DNA from: Herbidospora sakaeratensis
GTDB taxonomy: Bacteria; Actinomycetota; Actinomycetes; Streptosporangiales; Streptosporangiaceae
Direction of reading: 5' to 3'
Assembly: GCF_001570525.1 (NCBI RefSeq)
Contig: NZ_BBXC01000031.1
Span: forward strand, 1-64,000
Length of the DNA stretch: 64,000 nt
A program made the translations under genes and the position numbers. The first letter of the stretch is position 1. Every line of letters begins with the position of its first letter. Under the pieces are notes generated by a model. It was not told the origin of the DNA, ran no database searches, and worked only from the letters and a program-made list of their open reading frames with translations. Shown piece after piece: positions 16,465 through 26,448 of this stretch.

Positions 16465-19400
16465 AACGGACCGCCGGCGACGTCTTCGCCGGTCTGGCGG
16501 CCCTGGTGGCGCTGGTCGCGCTGCTGGGCGGCGTCCCGTACGCCCTGATCCGGTTCGCCGGGCCGCCGATCCCCGCGGAACTGCTCGACCTCGACGCGCT
16601 GATGAGCCAGGTCGGCACCGAGACGATCATCGCCGTGCTGGTGCTGCTCGTGTGGGTCGCCTGGGCCCAGCTCGTGGTCTGCGTCCTGGTCGAGGTGTAC
16701 GCCGGCATCCGCCGCATCGGCATGCCCGCGCGTGTCCCGTTGTCGGGCGGCACCCAGGTGCTGGCCAACCGGCTGGTCTCGGCCGTGCTGGTGCTCTTCA
16801 CGGTCTCGGCCGTCGCCGTGCCGCTGATGAGGTTCGCGTCCACGCCCGTGATGCCCGTCAAGCCGACGCTGGTGAGCGCCGAGTCGGCGATCCCCGAGCG
16901 CGCCGCCCTGGTGCCGCGCGGCGAGGTCAAGAAGGTGTACGTCGTCCAGCCGCCCCACGGCCGGCACCACGAGAGCCTGTGGGAGATCGCCGAGAAGTGC
17001 CTCGGAGACGGCCGCCGCTACGGCGAGATCTACGAGCTCAACAAGCACAAGGAGCAGCCCGACGGGGCCCGCCTCCACATGGCCGACCTGATCCGCCCGG
17101 GCTGGGTGCTCGACATGCCGGGCGACTCCCGCAACACCCATGTGGTCCCCGCCGACGACAGCCGCACCGAGATCCTCGAAGACCACCCGGGCCCGCCCGG
17201 CGCGGACAAATCCGAACGAACCGCCCCCCAGCCCGACCGGACCACGCAACCCGACCGGACCACGCAACCCGACCGGACCACGCAACCCGACCGCGACACC
17301 ACCCGGCCGGGCGACGACACCCGCTTCGAGAACCGCGACAACACCCACGCCCAGCCCCCCGTGGAGCGGCCCACCGCCGACCCCACGCGGCCCCCTGCGG
17401 AGAACCGGCAGCCGACCGCCAAGCCGACCCCGCCGCCCGCCGCGGGGGAGGGCACCGCCACCCGCCCACCGGCTGTGAACGAGCCGACCCGCCCGCCGGT
17501 CGACGGCGACCTGACCCTTCCCGGGGATGCGAGCCGCCCCGGCCTGGACGACTCCACCAGGCCGCCCGCCACGGGAGACCAAACCCGACCCCCCGCGGAG
17601 GCCGACCGCAACCGCCCGACCGCCGACCCGACCCGCCCCGGCCAGACCGAGACCGGCAAGCCCGAGTCGGAACGGCCCCAGACAAGCAAGCCCGAGGCCA
17701 CCGCCGCCCCGGAACGTACACAACCCAGAAAACCGATCCCCACCGTCACCGCGACCACCCCCGCGGAAGAGGCCGGCATCGGGGACACCACGATCCCCCG
17801 GTCAGGCGTGGTCGCCGCCCCCGAAGGCGGCACCATCCTCACCACCCCGGCCGCCTCCCAGGGCTGGACCGAGCAGGTCGACCTGGCCGACTTCCTCGCC
17901 GGGGCCGGGCTGCTCTCGGCGGGCCTGCTCCTGCTGCTGGGCAGGAGGCGCAGGCGGCAACTCTGGACGCGGGCGTTCGGGCACCGGATCCAGCGGCCCA
18001 GGGGAGAGGCCGCCTCGGCGGAGGTCGCGATGCGGCTGGGGGCCGACGCCCCGGGCAGCCGCGTCCTCGACTCCGGGCTCCGGCTGCTCGGCCGGCTGCT
18101 GGCCGAGGCCGACCGGCGGCCGCCCGCGATCTACGCCCTGCACCTGTCGGCGCGCGGCATGGACCTGTGGGTGCACCCGCCGAGCCAGGACGCCCCGGCC
18201 CCCTTCGAAGCAGCCGACGGCGGGCAGATCTGGCGTTTGGCCGCCCACGAGGCGCGCCGGCTCGACGACCTGGCCCTGGCCGACGTCCCGGCCCCCTACC
18301 CGGGCCTGTTCTCGCTCGGCACCGCCGACACCGGCCGGGTGCTGGTCGACCTCGAAGCCGCGCACGGCGTCATCAGCGTCGTCGGGCCGCAGGCCGTCGC
18401 GGCCCTGTCGGCGCTGGCCGTCGAGCTGGTCACCAACCGCTGGTCGGACACGATGAAGGTCACCCTCGTCGGCTTCGGCCAGGAACTCCGCGCCATCGCC
18501 CCGGAACGGGTGCGGGTCGCGGCCTCGCTCGCCGAGGTCCTGCCGGAGTTCGAGAACGCCGCCCAGCCGCCCGACGTCCTCACCGGGCGCATCCACGGCC
18601 GGGCGCACGACCCCGTCCACCCGCCCCACTACCTGCTGAGCGCCGTCCAGCCGACCGCCGAGGAGGCGCGCAGGCTCGCGGTCCTGGCGAAGAACACCAG
18701 GTCGGCGGCCGGATACGTGATCGCCGCGCCGCTCCAGCACGCCACCTGGACGTGGGAGGTCACCGAAGACGGCCGCTCGGTCATCGACGCGCTGGGCTTC
18801 GACGTGCAGGCGCAGCTGCTGCCGCGCCGCCACTACCAGGCCATCGTCGACCTCTTCCGCACCGCCGACGACAAACAGGGCGAACCGCTGCCGCTGCCCG
18901 ACATCCGCCGCCACGACGAACCCCCGGCCATCGAGGTCCGCATCCTCGGCTCGATCGAGATCTCCCCGGTCAACGCCCTTGAGGAGGGCCGCGCCGCGCT
19001 GGCCAACGAGCTGGTCGTCTACCTGGCCACGCACCCGGGCGGGGTGCACCCCGTCGTGCTGGGCGGGGTGCTGTGGCCGCGCGGCGTGCAGCCGATGGTC
19101 CGCGACGCCACCCTGGCCCGCGTCGCCGAATGGCTCGGCGCCGACGACCGGGGCCGCCCCTACCTGTACGCCGACGCCTCCGGCCGCCTCAACCTCAGCG
19201 ACGAGGTCAGAACCGACTGGTCGATGTTCCAGGACCTGGTCAGACGAGGCGACCCGATGTCGCTGGAGAAGGCGCTGCAGCTGGTCAGGGGCCCGCTGCT
19301 GAACTCCAGGCCGGCCGGACGCTACGCGTGGCTGGCCGCCGACCCGCTGGAGTTCGACGTCACCGCGTCGGTCGCCGACGCCGCCCACCGGTTGTGCGAG

Positions 19401-19661
19401 TCGCGCCTCTACCGGGGCGACGCCGAGGCGGCCATCGCCGCCGCCAGGGCCGGGCTGCTGCTGGCCGCCGACGACGAAGGGCTCTGGCGCGACCTGCTCA
19501 GAGCCGCCCACGCCACCGGAGAACCGGCCCGGCTCCGCGCCGTCGTCGACGGCCTGCACCGCCGGGCGGCCTCCCATCCGTACGGAGGCGGCATGGCCCC
19601 CGAGACCGAAGCCCTCATCGACGAGCTGCTCCCCGTGTGGCGAGCGACGACCACGGCGTGA
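16461..19661 (+). CDS. Large membrane protein with LysM-like domain and C-terminal BTAD module
   Basis: GTG 16461 overlaps the previous stop and gives 1066 residues. Three membrane segments fill the first ~130 residues (VFAGLAALVALVALLGGVPYAL; IIAVLVLLVWVAWAQLVVCV; LVSAVLVLFTVSAVAVPLM). A LysM-like domain lies near 163-223 (HHESLWEIAEKCLGDGRRYGEIYELNK...IRPGWVLDMP). A Pro/Thr-rich, low-complexity stretch contains the repeat PDRTTQ. A fourth membrane segment lies near 475 (FLAGAGLLSAGLLLLLGRRRRR). The C-terminal ~240 residues resemble a bacterial transcriptional activation domain (IRILGSIEISP...LLAADDEGLWRDLLRAAHATGE), normally attached to SARP regulators. It may link cell-wall binding outside to a signalling or scaffold module inside. 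Confidence 0.85.
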   Translation: MKRTAGDVFAGLAALVALVALLGGVPYALIRFAGPPIPAELLDLDALMSQVGTETIIAVLVLLVWVAWAQLVVCVLVEVYAGIRRIGMPARVPLSGGTQVLANRLVSAVLVLFTVSAVAVPLMRFASTPVMPVKPTLVSAESAIPERAALVPRGEVKKVYVVQPPHGRHHESLWEIAEKCLGDGRRYGEIYELNKHKEQPDGARLHMADLIRPGWVLDMPGDSRNTHVVPADDSRTEILEDHPGPPGADKSERTAPQPDRTTQPDRTTQPDRTTQPDRDTTRPGDDTRFENRDNTHAQPPVERPTADPTRPPAENRQPTAKPTPPPAAGEGTATRPPAVNEPTRPPVDGDLTLPGDASRPGLDDSTRPPATGDQTRPPAEADRNRPTADPTRPGQTETGKPESERPQTSKPEATAAPERTQPRKPIPTVTATTPAEEAGIGDTTIPRSGVVAAPEGGTILTTPAASQGWTEQVDLADFLAGAGLLSAGLLLLLGRRRRRQLWTRAFGHRIQRPRGEAASAEVAMRLGADAPGSRVLDSGLRLLGRLLAEADRRPPAIYALHLSARGMDLWVHPPSQDAPAPFEAADGGQIWRLAAHEARRLDDLALADVPAPYPGLFSLGTADTGRVLVDLEAAHGVISVVGPQAVAALSALAVELVTNRWSDTMKVTLVGFGQELRAIAPERVRVAASLAEVLPEFENAAQPPDVLTGRIHGRAHDPVHPPHYLLSAVQPTAEEARRLAVLAKNTRSAAGYVIAAPLQHATWTWEVTEDGRSVIDALGFDVQAQLLPRRHYQAIVDLFRTADDKQGEPLPLPDIRRHDEPPAIEVRILGSIEISPVNALEEGRAALANELVVYLATHPGGVHPVVLGGVLWPRGVQPMVRDATLARVAEWLGADDRGRPYLYADASGRLNLSDEVRTDWSMFQDLVRRGDPMSLEKALQLVRGPLLNSRPAGRYAWLAADPLEFDVTASVADAAHRLCESRLYRGDAEAAIAAARAGLLLAADDEGLWRDLLRAAHATGEPARLRAVVDGLHRRAASHPYGGGMAPETEALIDELLPVWRATTTA
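17232..17293 (+). repeat. 18-bp tandem repeat inside the LysM-BTAD gene
   Basis: Three exact copies of CCCGACCGGACCACGCAA and a partial fourth encode PDRTTQ repeats in the extracytoplasmic linker. Each unit is six codons, so slippage would lengthen or shorten the linker without breaking the frame. Confidence 0.9.
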
Positions 19662-19666
19662 GAACC

Positions 19667-20335
19667 ATGCCGAAACACACACATCACTGGATCACGGTCC
19701 CGCCCGGTCGTTACGTTCACCCCGTGCGCTGGGTAGCCGTCATCGGGCTCGTCACCACCCTGACCGCCTGCGGAGCCCCGGCGGACAAGGGCTTCACGCC
19801 GCAGGGCGCGGGGCCGTCGAAGGCCGCGGTCGCGGCCCCGCCGGCGACCGCCGAGACCGTCGCGATCACCGATGGCCTGGCCGTCTCGATCGAGTGGCCC
19901 GACCGGCGCGACGACATGATCACCGCCTTCACCGACTCCTACGTGAACCAGTGGAAGGCGGTGGCCTCCGGCGGGGCCGACGAGACGTACCTGGGGAACG
20001 TCGAAGACGAGGCGAGCCGGGTCGCCTACGCCTGGGTGTCGGGCTTCGCCAAGACGAAGACCTCGGCGAAGGGCACCGCCAAGCTCTACTCGATCCGGGT
20101 CGCCGCGGTCGACGGCCGGGGCGCCGAGATCGACGCCTGCGTCGACACCTCGGGGGTGCGGGTGGTCGACGCCGCCGACACCCCCCTGGCCCAGCAGCCC
20201 AACTGGACCAAGCCTCCCAAATCCATCTACCTCCAGGTCGCCGCCGTACGGCGAGGGGACGACGGAACCTGGCGCGTCAAGCACTTCCAGCACGCCGCCT
20301 TTCCCGACCAAGCCGCGAAGGAGTGCCAACGGTGA
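19667..20335 (+). CDS. Tad-locus lipoprotein of unknown function
   Basis: The product has 222 residues from ATG 19667. GTG 19658 overlaps the preceding stop in the manner of this operon. GTG 19724 would give the shortest signal peptide (VRWVAVIGLVTTLTACG). The lipobox LTAC marks it as a lipoprotein. The mature part is mixed alpha/beta (IEWPDRRDDMITAFTDSYVNQWKAVASGG...SIRVAAVDGRGAEIDACVDTSGVRVVD). The pattern recalls small NTF2-like accessory domains, but the similarity is too weak to assert. It is co-transcribed with the pilus genes and overlaps the next start. Confidence 0.8.
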   Translation: MPKHTHHWITVPPGRYVHPVRWVAVIGLVTTLTACGAPADKGFTPQGAGPSKAAVAAPPATAETVAITDGLAVSIEWPDRRDDMITAFTDSYVNQWKAVASGGADETYLGNVEDEASRVAYAWVSGFAKTKTSAKGTAKLYSIRVAAVDGRGAEIDACVDTSGVRVVDAADTPLAQQPNWTKPPKSIYLQVAAVRRGDDGTWRVKHFQHAAFPDQAAKECQR

Positions 20336-21261
20336 AAGCCGCGCTCGCGTTGACACTGGCCCTGAACCTGGTCACCGCCGACCCCGCCCCGGGCGGCGCC
20401 CACGGCGAGGGTTTCCAGACGGGCCGGACCGTCGGGGTCCAGCTGACCAACTCCGCCATCATCATCAGCGGCAACGGCACCAGCGGCCGCGCCGACGGCT
20501 ACCGGATCAAGCGCCCGTGCTGGTACGAACCCGGCAGGTCCGCCGAAGACATGCTGCAGACCCAGGAGCAGCTGCGCAGCTGGTGGTTCCACACCAACCC
20601 GGGCGGCACCGAAGAGGACTTCCAGAAGTTCCTGGAGCAGTACAAGGACAAGGTCGGCCAAGACGGCCGCTGGTGGTCGCCGGCCTACAACGCCGCCGAC
20701 CCGGGCGGCATGGCCTGCTGGTCGAACCTCGAAGGCGCGTTGTGGGTGCCCGAGGGCGAGACCCCGGCCGGGGGCATCACCATGGAGGAACTCCTCCAGA
20801 TCGCCCGCGCCGCGCTGACCGTGCCCGAACCGACGATCCAGCTGAACCCCGACGCCAAGAGCTACGTCAACCTGGAGACCTGGGTCTGGCTGGGCAACCC
20901 CGGCGACACCGTCCGGTCTGTCACCGCCACCCTGCCGGGCGTGATGTCGGCGACGGTCACCGCGGAACTCGGCGGAATCAAGATCAATTCAGGTACCACC
21001 GACGACCGCGCCACGGTGGCGACGAACTGCGGCACGACCGGACATCCCTACGTCAAGAACGAGAAGTTCCGGTGCGGCGTCGTCTACAAGCGCGCCTCGG
21101 CCGATCAGCCGCGCAAGGTCTACACGATGACCGTGACGACGGTCTGGCCGGTGACGAGCAATGTCGACCAGTCTGTCGTGCCCTTCGTTTACGATCCGGT
21201 TGAGGCGACGGTGACCCGAGACGTGCCCGTGGGTGAGGTGCAAACCTCTGTCGAGGGGTAG
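20332..21261 (+). CDS. Exported protein of unknown function, end of Tad operon
   Basis: GTG 20332 overlaps the lipoprotein stop. The 309-residue product has a short signal sequence (VKAALALTLALNLVTADPAPGGA). The mature protein has four Cys (KRPCWYEPG, MACWSNLE, TNCGTTG, FRCGVVYK) and Trp-rich segments (LRSWWFHTNP, GRWWSPAYN). It looks like a beta-rich wall-exposed protein. I recognise no family. Its place at the end of the operon with overlapping stops suggests a role with the pilus or the preceding lipoprotein. Confidence 0.82.
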   Translation: MKAALALTLALNLVTADPAPGGAHGEGFQTGRTVGVQLTNSAIIISGNGTSGRADGYRIKRPCWYEPGRSAEDMLQTQEQLRSWWFHTNPGGTEEDFQKFLEQYKDKVGQDGRWWSPAYNAADPGGMACWSNLEGALWVPEGETPAGGITMEELLQIARAALTVPEPTIQLNPDAKSYVNLETWVWLGNPGDTVRSVTATLPGVMSATVTAELGGIKINSGTTDDRATVATNCGTTGHPYVKNEKFRCGVVYKRASADQPRKVYTMTVTTVWPVTSNVDQSVVPFVYDPVEATVTRDVPVGEVQTSVEG

Positions 21262-21271
21262 TCGTCTCATC

Positions 21272-21316
21272 CCGTGATCGTGCGTCCGTCACATCTCCTT
21301 CGGCGCACGATCACGG
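21272..21316. terminator. Hairpin between Tad operon and ogt
   Basis: CCGTGATCGTGCG and CGCACGATCACGG form a perfect 13-bp stem with a 19-nt loop between convergent stops. There is no T-run, which is common for actinobacterial terminators. Confidence 0.7.
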
Positions 21317-21323
21317 CCCTTGA

Positions 21324-21821
21324 TCACACGCTTGCGCCCTCGTGGGCGAGCAGCCACTCCTTGACCGGCGTGCCGTAGTAGTAGCCGCCGTAGCCGCCCG
21401 TCGACGGCAACACCCGGTGACACGGCACGAACGGCGCGACCAGGTTCTGCGCGCACGCGCCGCCCGCCGCGCGGGCCGCCGTCCGCGGCATGCCGGCCCG
21501 TTCGGCCAGCTCCGCGTAGCTCACCGTCGTCCCGGCCCTGACCCCGCGCAGCGCGGTCAGGAGCCGCTGCCGCCGGTCGCTGCCGGGCTGAGCGGCCGCG
21601 ATGCCGTCGAGGGCGTCGAGGCGTCCGTCCAGATATTCCTTTACGGCTCCCGCCGCCCCCGGCACCTCCCCGACGGTCAGGCCCAGCTGCCGCAGTTCCG
21701 GAGAGAGCCGCACGAACATGGCCTCGGGGTCGCCGGTGAAGCCGGCCGCCACCAGGACGTCGTCGTGGGCGAGCATGGCCAGCGGTCCCGCGGGCGTCTG
21801 CACGGTCTGAGCGATGATCAT
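21324..21821 (-). CDS. ogt: Methylated-DNA--[protein]-cysteine S-methyltransferase
   Basis: ATG 21821 overlaps the stop of the upstream Ada/AlkA gene (ATGA), giving 165 residues. The active-site motif PCHRVLPSTGGYGGYYYGTPVK holds the acceptor Cys, which takes the alkyl group from O6-alkylguanine in a suicide reaction. The upstream helix-turn-helix (TTVSYAELAERAGMPRTAARAAG) and the hinge GACAQN are present. Coupled to the Ada/AlkA gene, it completes an alkylation-damage operon. Confidence 0.95.
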   Translation of the reverse strand: MIIAQTVQTPAGPLAMLAHDDVLVAAGFTGDPEAMFVRLSPELRQLGLTVGEVPGAAGAVKEYLDGRLDALDGIAAAQPGSDRRQRLLTALRGVRAGTTVSYAELAERAGMPRTAARAAGGACAQNLVAPFVPCHRVLPSTGGYGGYYYGTPVKEWLLAHEGASV

Positions 21822-23203
21822 GATTTCTCCTCGGCGTTCCACAGATGCAGCGCGGCGTAGGCCCGCCAGGGCCGCCAGCGCTCGGTCTCACTCAGGGGGA
21901 TGGCCAGCGCGGCCATCGTGCGGCGCAGCCCGAGGTCGTCGTCGGGCCACGCGTCGGGGTCGCGCAGCGCCCGCAGGGCCACGTATCCGGCCGTCCACGG
22001 CCCGATCCCGGGCAGCTCCACCAGGGCCGCGACCGTCTCGGCCGGATCGCCGGCCTCCAGGTCGATCTCCCCGGACGCCACGGCCTCGGCGGCGGCCCGC
22101 AACGTGGTCACCCGCCGGTTCGTCAGGCCCAGCCCGTCGAGGTCGAGGCCGGCCAGTTCCCCGGCTGAGGGAAAGATCCCGGCCGACCGGGCGGCGATGC
22201 GCCCCAGGATCGTGCGGGCCCCGGCGACGGAGATCTGCTGGCCGACGATCGCCCGGACGAGCAGCTCGAAGGAGTCCCACGCCCCCGGCACCCGCAACCC
22301 CGGCCGGGCCGCCACCAGCGGCCCGAGCATGGTCGGTTCGAGCGCGGCGGCGATGGCGTGGGGATCGGCGTCGAGGTCGAGCAACCGGCGGCACCGGGCC
22401 ACGATCCGGGCCAGGTGGCGGGTGTCCCCGCCGGTCACGGTCAGCCGGACGTGGTCGGTGACCGGGGTCAGCGTGACCTCCCCGCCGGGGATGCGCCGTT
22501 TGTAGACGGCGTGGTCGACGACCTCCTCCACACCCGGCACGGCCCGCGCGGCGAGGAAGCCCAGCAGCGCCCGAGCCTCGAAGGGCTGCCGCACGCCCAG
22601 CCGCAGCGTCAACCCCCCGGCCGCCAACGGCCCGTCGGACCGGCGCAGGTCGCCGGGCGCGAACCGGTAGGACTCCTTCATGGCCGCGTTGAACTGACGG
22701 ACCGAGCCGAACCCGGCCGCGAAGGCCACGTCGGCCATCGGGAGAGAGGTCTCGGTCAGCAGCTGCTTGGCCAGCAGCAGCCGCCGGGTGCGCGCCACCG
22801 CGAGCGGCCCGGTGCCGAGCTCGGCCGAGAACAGGCGGTGCAGGTGGCGTTCGCTGACGTGCAGGCGGCGGGCCAGCTCGGCCACCCCGCCGTCGTCGGC
22901 GATCCCGTCGTCGATCAGCCGCAGCGCCCGCCCGACGAGGTCGGCCCGGACGTCCCACCCGGGCGCGCCGGGCGACAACTCGGGCCGGCACCGGCGGCAC
23001 GGCCGGAACCCGGCCGCCTCGGCGGAGGCGGCGTGGTCGTAGAACCGCACGTTCTTGCGGGCGGGGGTGCGCGCCGGGCAGATCGGCCGGCAGTAGATCC
23101 CGGTCGAGGTCACCGCCGTGTAGAACCGCCCGTCGAACCTGCGATCTCTGGCCGAGATCACCAGATAACGCTCTTCGAAGTCGAGTGTGTTCACGTCGAA
23201 CAC
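21818..23203 (-). CDS. alkA: Ada-type regulator fused to DNA-3-methyladenine glycosylase AlkA
   Basis: The 461-residue product starts at GTG 23203. Residues 1-80 form the Ada zinc domain with Cys38, Cys42, Cys69 and Cys72 (YCRPICPARTP...RPCRRCRPE). In the family Cys38 accepts methyl groups from DNA phosphotriesters, which switches on DNA binding. An AraC-type helix-turn-helix pair follows (DGGVAELARRLHVSERHLHRLF; LPMADVAFAAGFGSVRQFNAAM). The rest is AlkA: an N-terminal beta domain, then HhH-GPD (LVELPGIGPWTAGYVALRAL) with the catalytic Asp in PDDDLGL. It senses methylation damage, probably activates its own operon with ogt, and excises alkylated bases. Confidence 0.95.
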   Translation of the reverse strand: MFDVNTLDFEERYLVISARDRRFDGRFYTAVTSTGIYCRPICPARTPARKNVRFYDHAASAEAAGFRPCRRCRPELSPGAPGWDVRADLVGRALRLIDDGIADDGGVAELARRLHVSERHLHRLFSAELGTGPLAVARTRRLLLAKQLLTETSLPMADVAFAAGFGSVRQFNAAMKESYRFAPGDLRRSDGPLAAGGLTLRLGVRQPFEARALLGFLAARAVPGVEEVVDHAVYKRRIPGGEVTLTPVTDHVRLTVTGGDTRHLARIVARCRRLLDLDADPHAIAAALEPTMLGPLVAARPGLRVPGAWDSFELLVRAIVGQQISVAGARTILGRIAARSAGIFPSAGELAGLDLDGLGLTNRRVTTLRAAAEAVASGEIDLEAGDPAETVAALVELPGIGPWTAGYVALRALRDPDAWPDDDLGLRRTMAALAIPLSETERWRPWRAYAALHLWNAEEKS

Positions 23204-23388
23204 GCTACGCCCAGCTCACCGCCCCAAGCTGGCGGATTTCGGACGTCAGCGTGGCAAAGCCCTCTGACCAGGGACGACGTTACGACCGCCCCGCTTTCGC
23301 GGCCGGTTGGCGCCGGTTACGGCCGAGCCGGAGACCGGCGGCGGGGCCGGCCAGGCGGAGCCGTAACGGAAAAGCCCTTCGAAGAGCC

Positions 23389-23450
23389 GAGTCGGTGCCG
23401 CAGCTTCAAAGGGTGAGTCGGTGCCGCAGCTTCAAGGGCGAGTCGGCGCT
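23389..23450. repeat. 25-bp tandem repeat, about 2.4 copies
   Basis: GAGTCGGTGCCGCAGCTTCA plus AAGGG occurs at 23389-23413, again with one base lost at 23415-23438, and as a partial copy starting GAGTCGG at 23440. The unit begins GAGTCGG each time. No function is evident. Confidence 0.75.
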
Positions 23451-23451
23451 G

Positions 23452-23490
23452 TTTCGGGCGGCTTGCGCCGCCCGAAATTTCGGCATATCG
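23452..23490 (-). repeat. REP-like palindromic element, copy 2
   Basis: Read on the minus strand: head CGATATGCCGAAAT, then a hairpin of up to 11 bp (TTTCGGGCGGC / GCCGCCCGAAA, loop of four). The head is identical to that at 13818, while the stem differs with compensating changes. It lies 33 bp after the NYN gene stop and may act as its terminator. Confidence 0.55.
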
Positions 23491-23522
23491 ACCCGCCCGT
23501 GCCCGCACGGCCTCCGGGCGCG

Positions 23523-24461
23523 CTACTTCGACGAGATGCCGACGCCCAGGTCAAACTCGCGGTAGACCCGGGCCCAGAAGCCGTCGCGCAACCACACGCG
23601 GGCCTCCGGGTAGGGGCGCAGCGAGTGGCCGAGTTCCTTCTCGGCCTCGATCAGCAATTCGGTGTCGATGACCGTCGGCAGGAGCGGTCCCGGGAGCAGG
23701 TCGCGGATGTTGTCGCGGCCCCGCGTGAGGATCCACTTCTGGGCGACGTGCTCGCCCACCTCTTCGACGCGCGGGCGGCTGGGCCCCAGCTTGGGCTGGC
23801 CGGCCTGCTTCTGCGGCGGGGCGGCCGGTTTCGCGGTGCGGCCCGCGAAGACCTGGGCCGGGGAGGGCGGCGGGGTCACCGCCACCGGGATCGGCGCACG
23901 CGTGAAAAAGGCCCTCAGGAAATCAGCGGTGATGATCTCAACGGTGTCGGACTCCCAGACCAGCCGTTCGGCCTGGTTGGTGCCGAAAGGGGGCTCGACC
24001 CCCCACAGGTGCACCCTCACCCCGTAGGCCTGGGCGGCCTCCACCGCCGGCACCATGTCCTCATCGCCGGCGATCAAGACGGTGTCGCTGACGGCGTGGT
24101 GCCGGGCCAGCGCCTCCAGGTCACTGCGTATCTGCGCGTCGACGCCCTTCTGCTGGCCACGCGCGTTGAGGTTGCCAAGCCGCACCTTCACCCAGGGAAG
24201 CTGGGCGATCACCCGCTGGTCGACGGTGGGGACCCGGTCGCGGGCCGCGTCGTACCAATAGACACGCAGGAGCTCGCCGGGGAGGCGCTCCATCGCGTGC
24301 TTCTGCAGGGATTGGATCAGTTCGTCGGCGGAGACGCGATATTCCTTGCGTTCCTTCGCGCCCAGCAGAACCTCGCCGGCGGCGGCGTAGAGATAACCGA
24401 CGTCGACGAGAACCGCGTATTTCGCTGCCATGCTGTGCACTGCGAGGTCCGGGATGGCCAT
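23523..24461 (-). CDS. NYN (PIN-like) domain protein, putative ribonuclease
   Basis: ATG 24461 has GGAGG six bases upstream. The 312-residue product starts its NYN domain at KYAVLVDVGYLYAAAG, where an acidic residue of the PIN-like site is seen. KGVDAQIRSDLEALARHH and DTVLIAGDEDMVPAVEAAQAYG supply the other conserved acids. The pattern is that of NYN/LabA proteins, metal-dependent RNases of poorly known target. A Pro/Ala linker (APIPVAVTPPPSPAQVF) leads to a C-terminal domain of about 100 residues (HVAQKWILTRGRDNIRDLLPG...LRDGFWARVYREFDLGVG). A single-gene unit is likely. Confidence 0.87.
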   Translation of the reverse strand: MAIPDLAVHSMAAKYAVLVDVGYLYAAAGEVLLGAKERKEYRVSADELIQSLQKHAMERLPGELLRVYWYDAARDRVPTVDQRVIAQLPWVKVRLGNLNARGQQKGVDAQIRSDLEALARHHAVSDTVLIAGDEDMVPAVEAAQAYGVRVHLWGVEPPFGTNQAERLVWESDTVEIITADFLRAFFTRAPIPVAVTPPPSPAQVFAGRTAKPAAPPQKQAGQPKLGPSRPRVEEVGEHVAQKWILTRGRDNIRDLLPGPLLPTVIDTELLIEAEKELGHSLRPYPEARVWLRDGFWARVYREFDLGVGISSK

Positions 24462-24575
24462 CGCGTCCTCCAGGCCTCGTCTCCGTGTGTTGTTGGTCTA
24501 GCTGCTATTGCCCTTTTGGAGATACTCCCAACTCTTGGGCCACTTGACACCCGGTTCGGCCGATCTAATCCCTGT

Positions 24576-24775
24576 CTATTCGGGTAGTCCGCTGGCCCTC
24601 CAGGTTCCCTTACCGGGTCTTGGGGGGACGTTTCCCCGCATCCTTCGCGAAGGGGCCCGCCACCTGGGCGGACTCGGCTCACTTTTCTGCTCCGTCAGTG
24701 AAATGTCACGTAGTGCAACGACGAGCGCGGCCACCTCTTCGGGCGTCGCGTCGCCGCGCACGATCCTCAGGTGGG

Positions 24776-24779
<4 letters not shown>
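24576..24779 (-). CDS. accE: Acyl-CoA carboxylase epsilon subunit
   Basis: This 67-residue gene starts at ATG 24779, overlapping the beta-subunit stop by four bases. [21 protein letters not shown] is the hallmark segment of actinobacterial AccE/PccE subunits. A basic, Trp-containing tail ([13 protein letters not shown]...[10 protein letters not shown]) follows. Epsilon binds the alpha-beta complex and boosts its activity. Overlap with the beta gene fixes its identity. Confidence 0.93.
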
Positions 24780-26365
<1,586 letters not shown>

Positions 26366-26383
26366 GGCGCAAGGGTAATCCGG

Positions 26384-26410
26384 ACACCCCCTCCGACTTC
26401 CAGGGGGTGT
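26384..26410. promoter_or_regulatory. Perfect dyad between accB and APC permease
   Basis: ACACCCCCT and AGGGGGTGT form a perfect 9-bp inverted repeat around a 9-bp spacer. It lies 19 bp from the accB start and 39 bp from the permease start. The position suits an operator for one or both divergent promoters; an mRNA hairpin is the alternative. Confidence 0.5.
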
Positions 26411-26448
26411 TCAAGCGTGACCCGCGTGACGCTGGGTAGTCGCGTCGC

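Larger units (their letters stand above)
23204..23522. other. 319-bp intergenic region with repeats
   Basis: No credible gene. It holds the presumed promoter of the Ada/AlkA operon, a 25-bp tandem repeat (23389-23450) and a REP-like hairpin just past the stop of the NYN gene. Confidence 0.6.

Noticed and set aside
17232-17293. CRISPR-like repeat array
   Set aside because: The 18-bp units are contiguous with no spacers and lie in frame inside a coding linker.
15933-17723. 596-codon minus-strand frame opposite the Tad minor pilins
   Set aside because: The plus strand carries overlapping, coupled pilus genes; the antisense translation is Gly/Arg-rich shadow sequence.
24491-24506. Second DasR-like site (TTGGTCTAGCTGCTA)
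   Set aside because: Only the left half matches the dre consensus; the right half does not pair with it.
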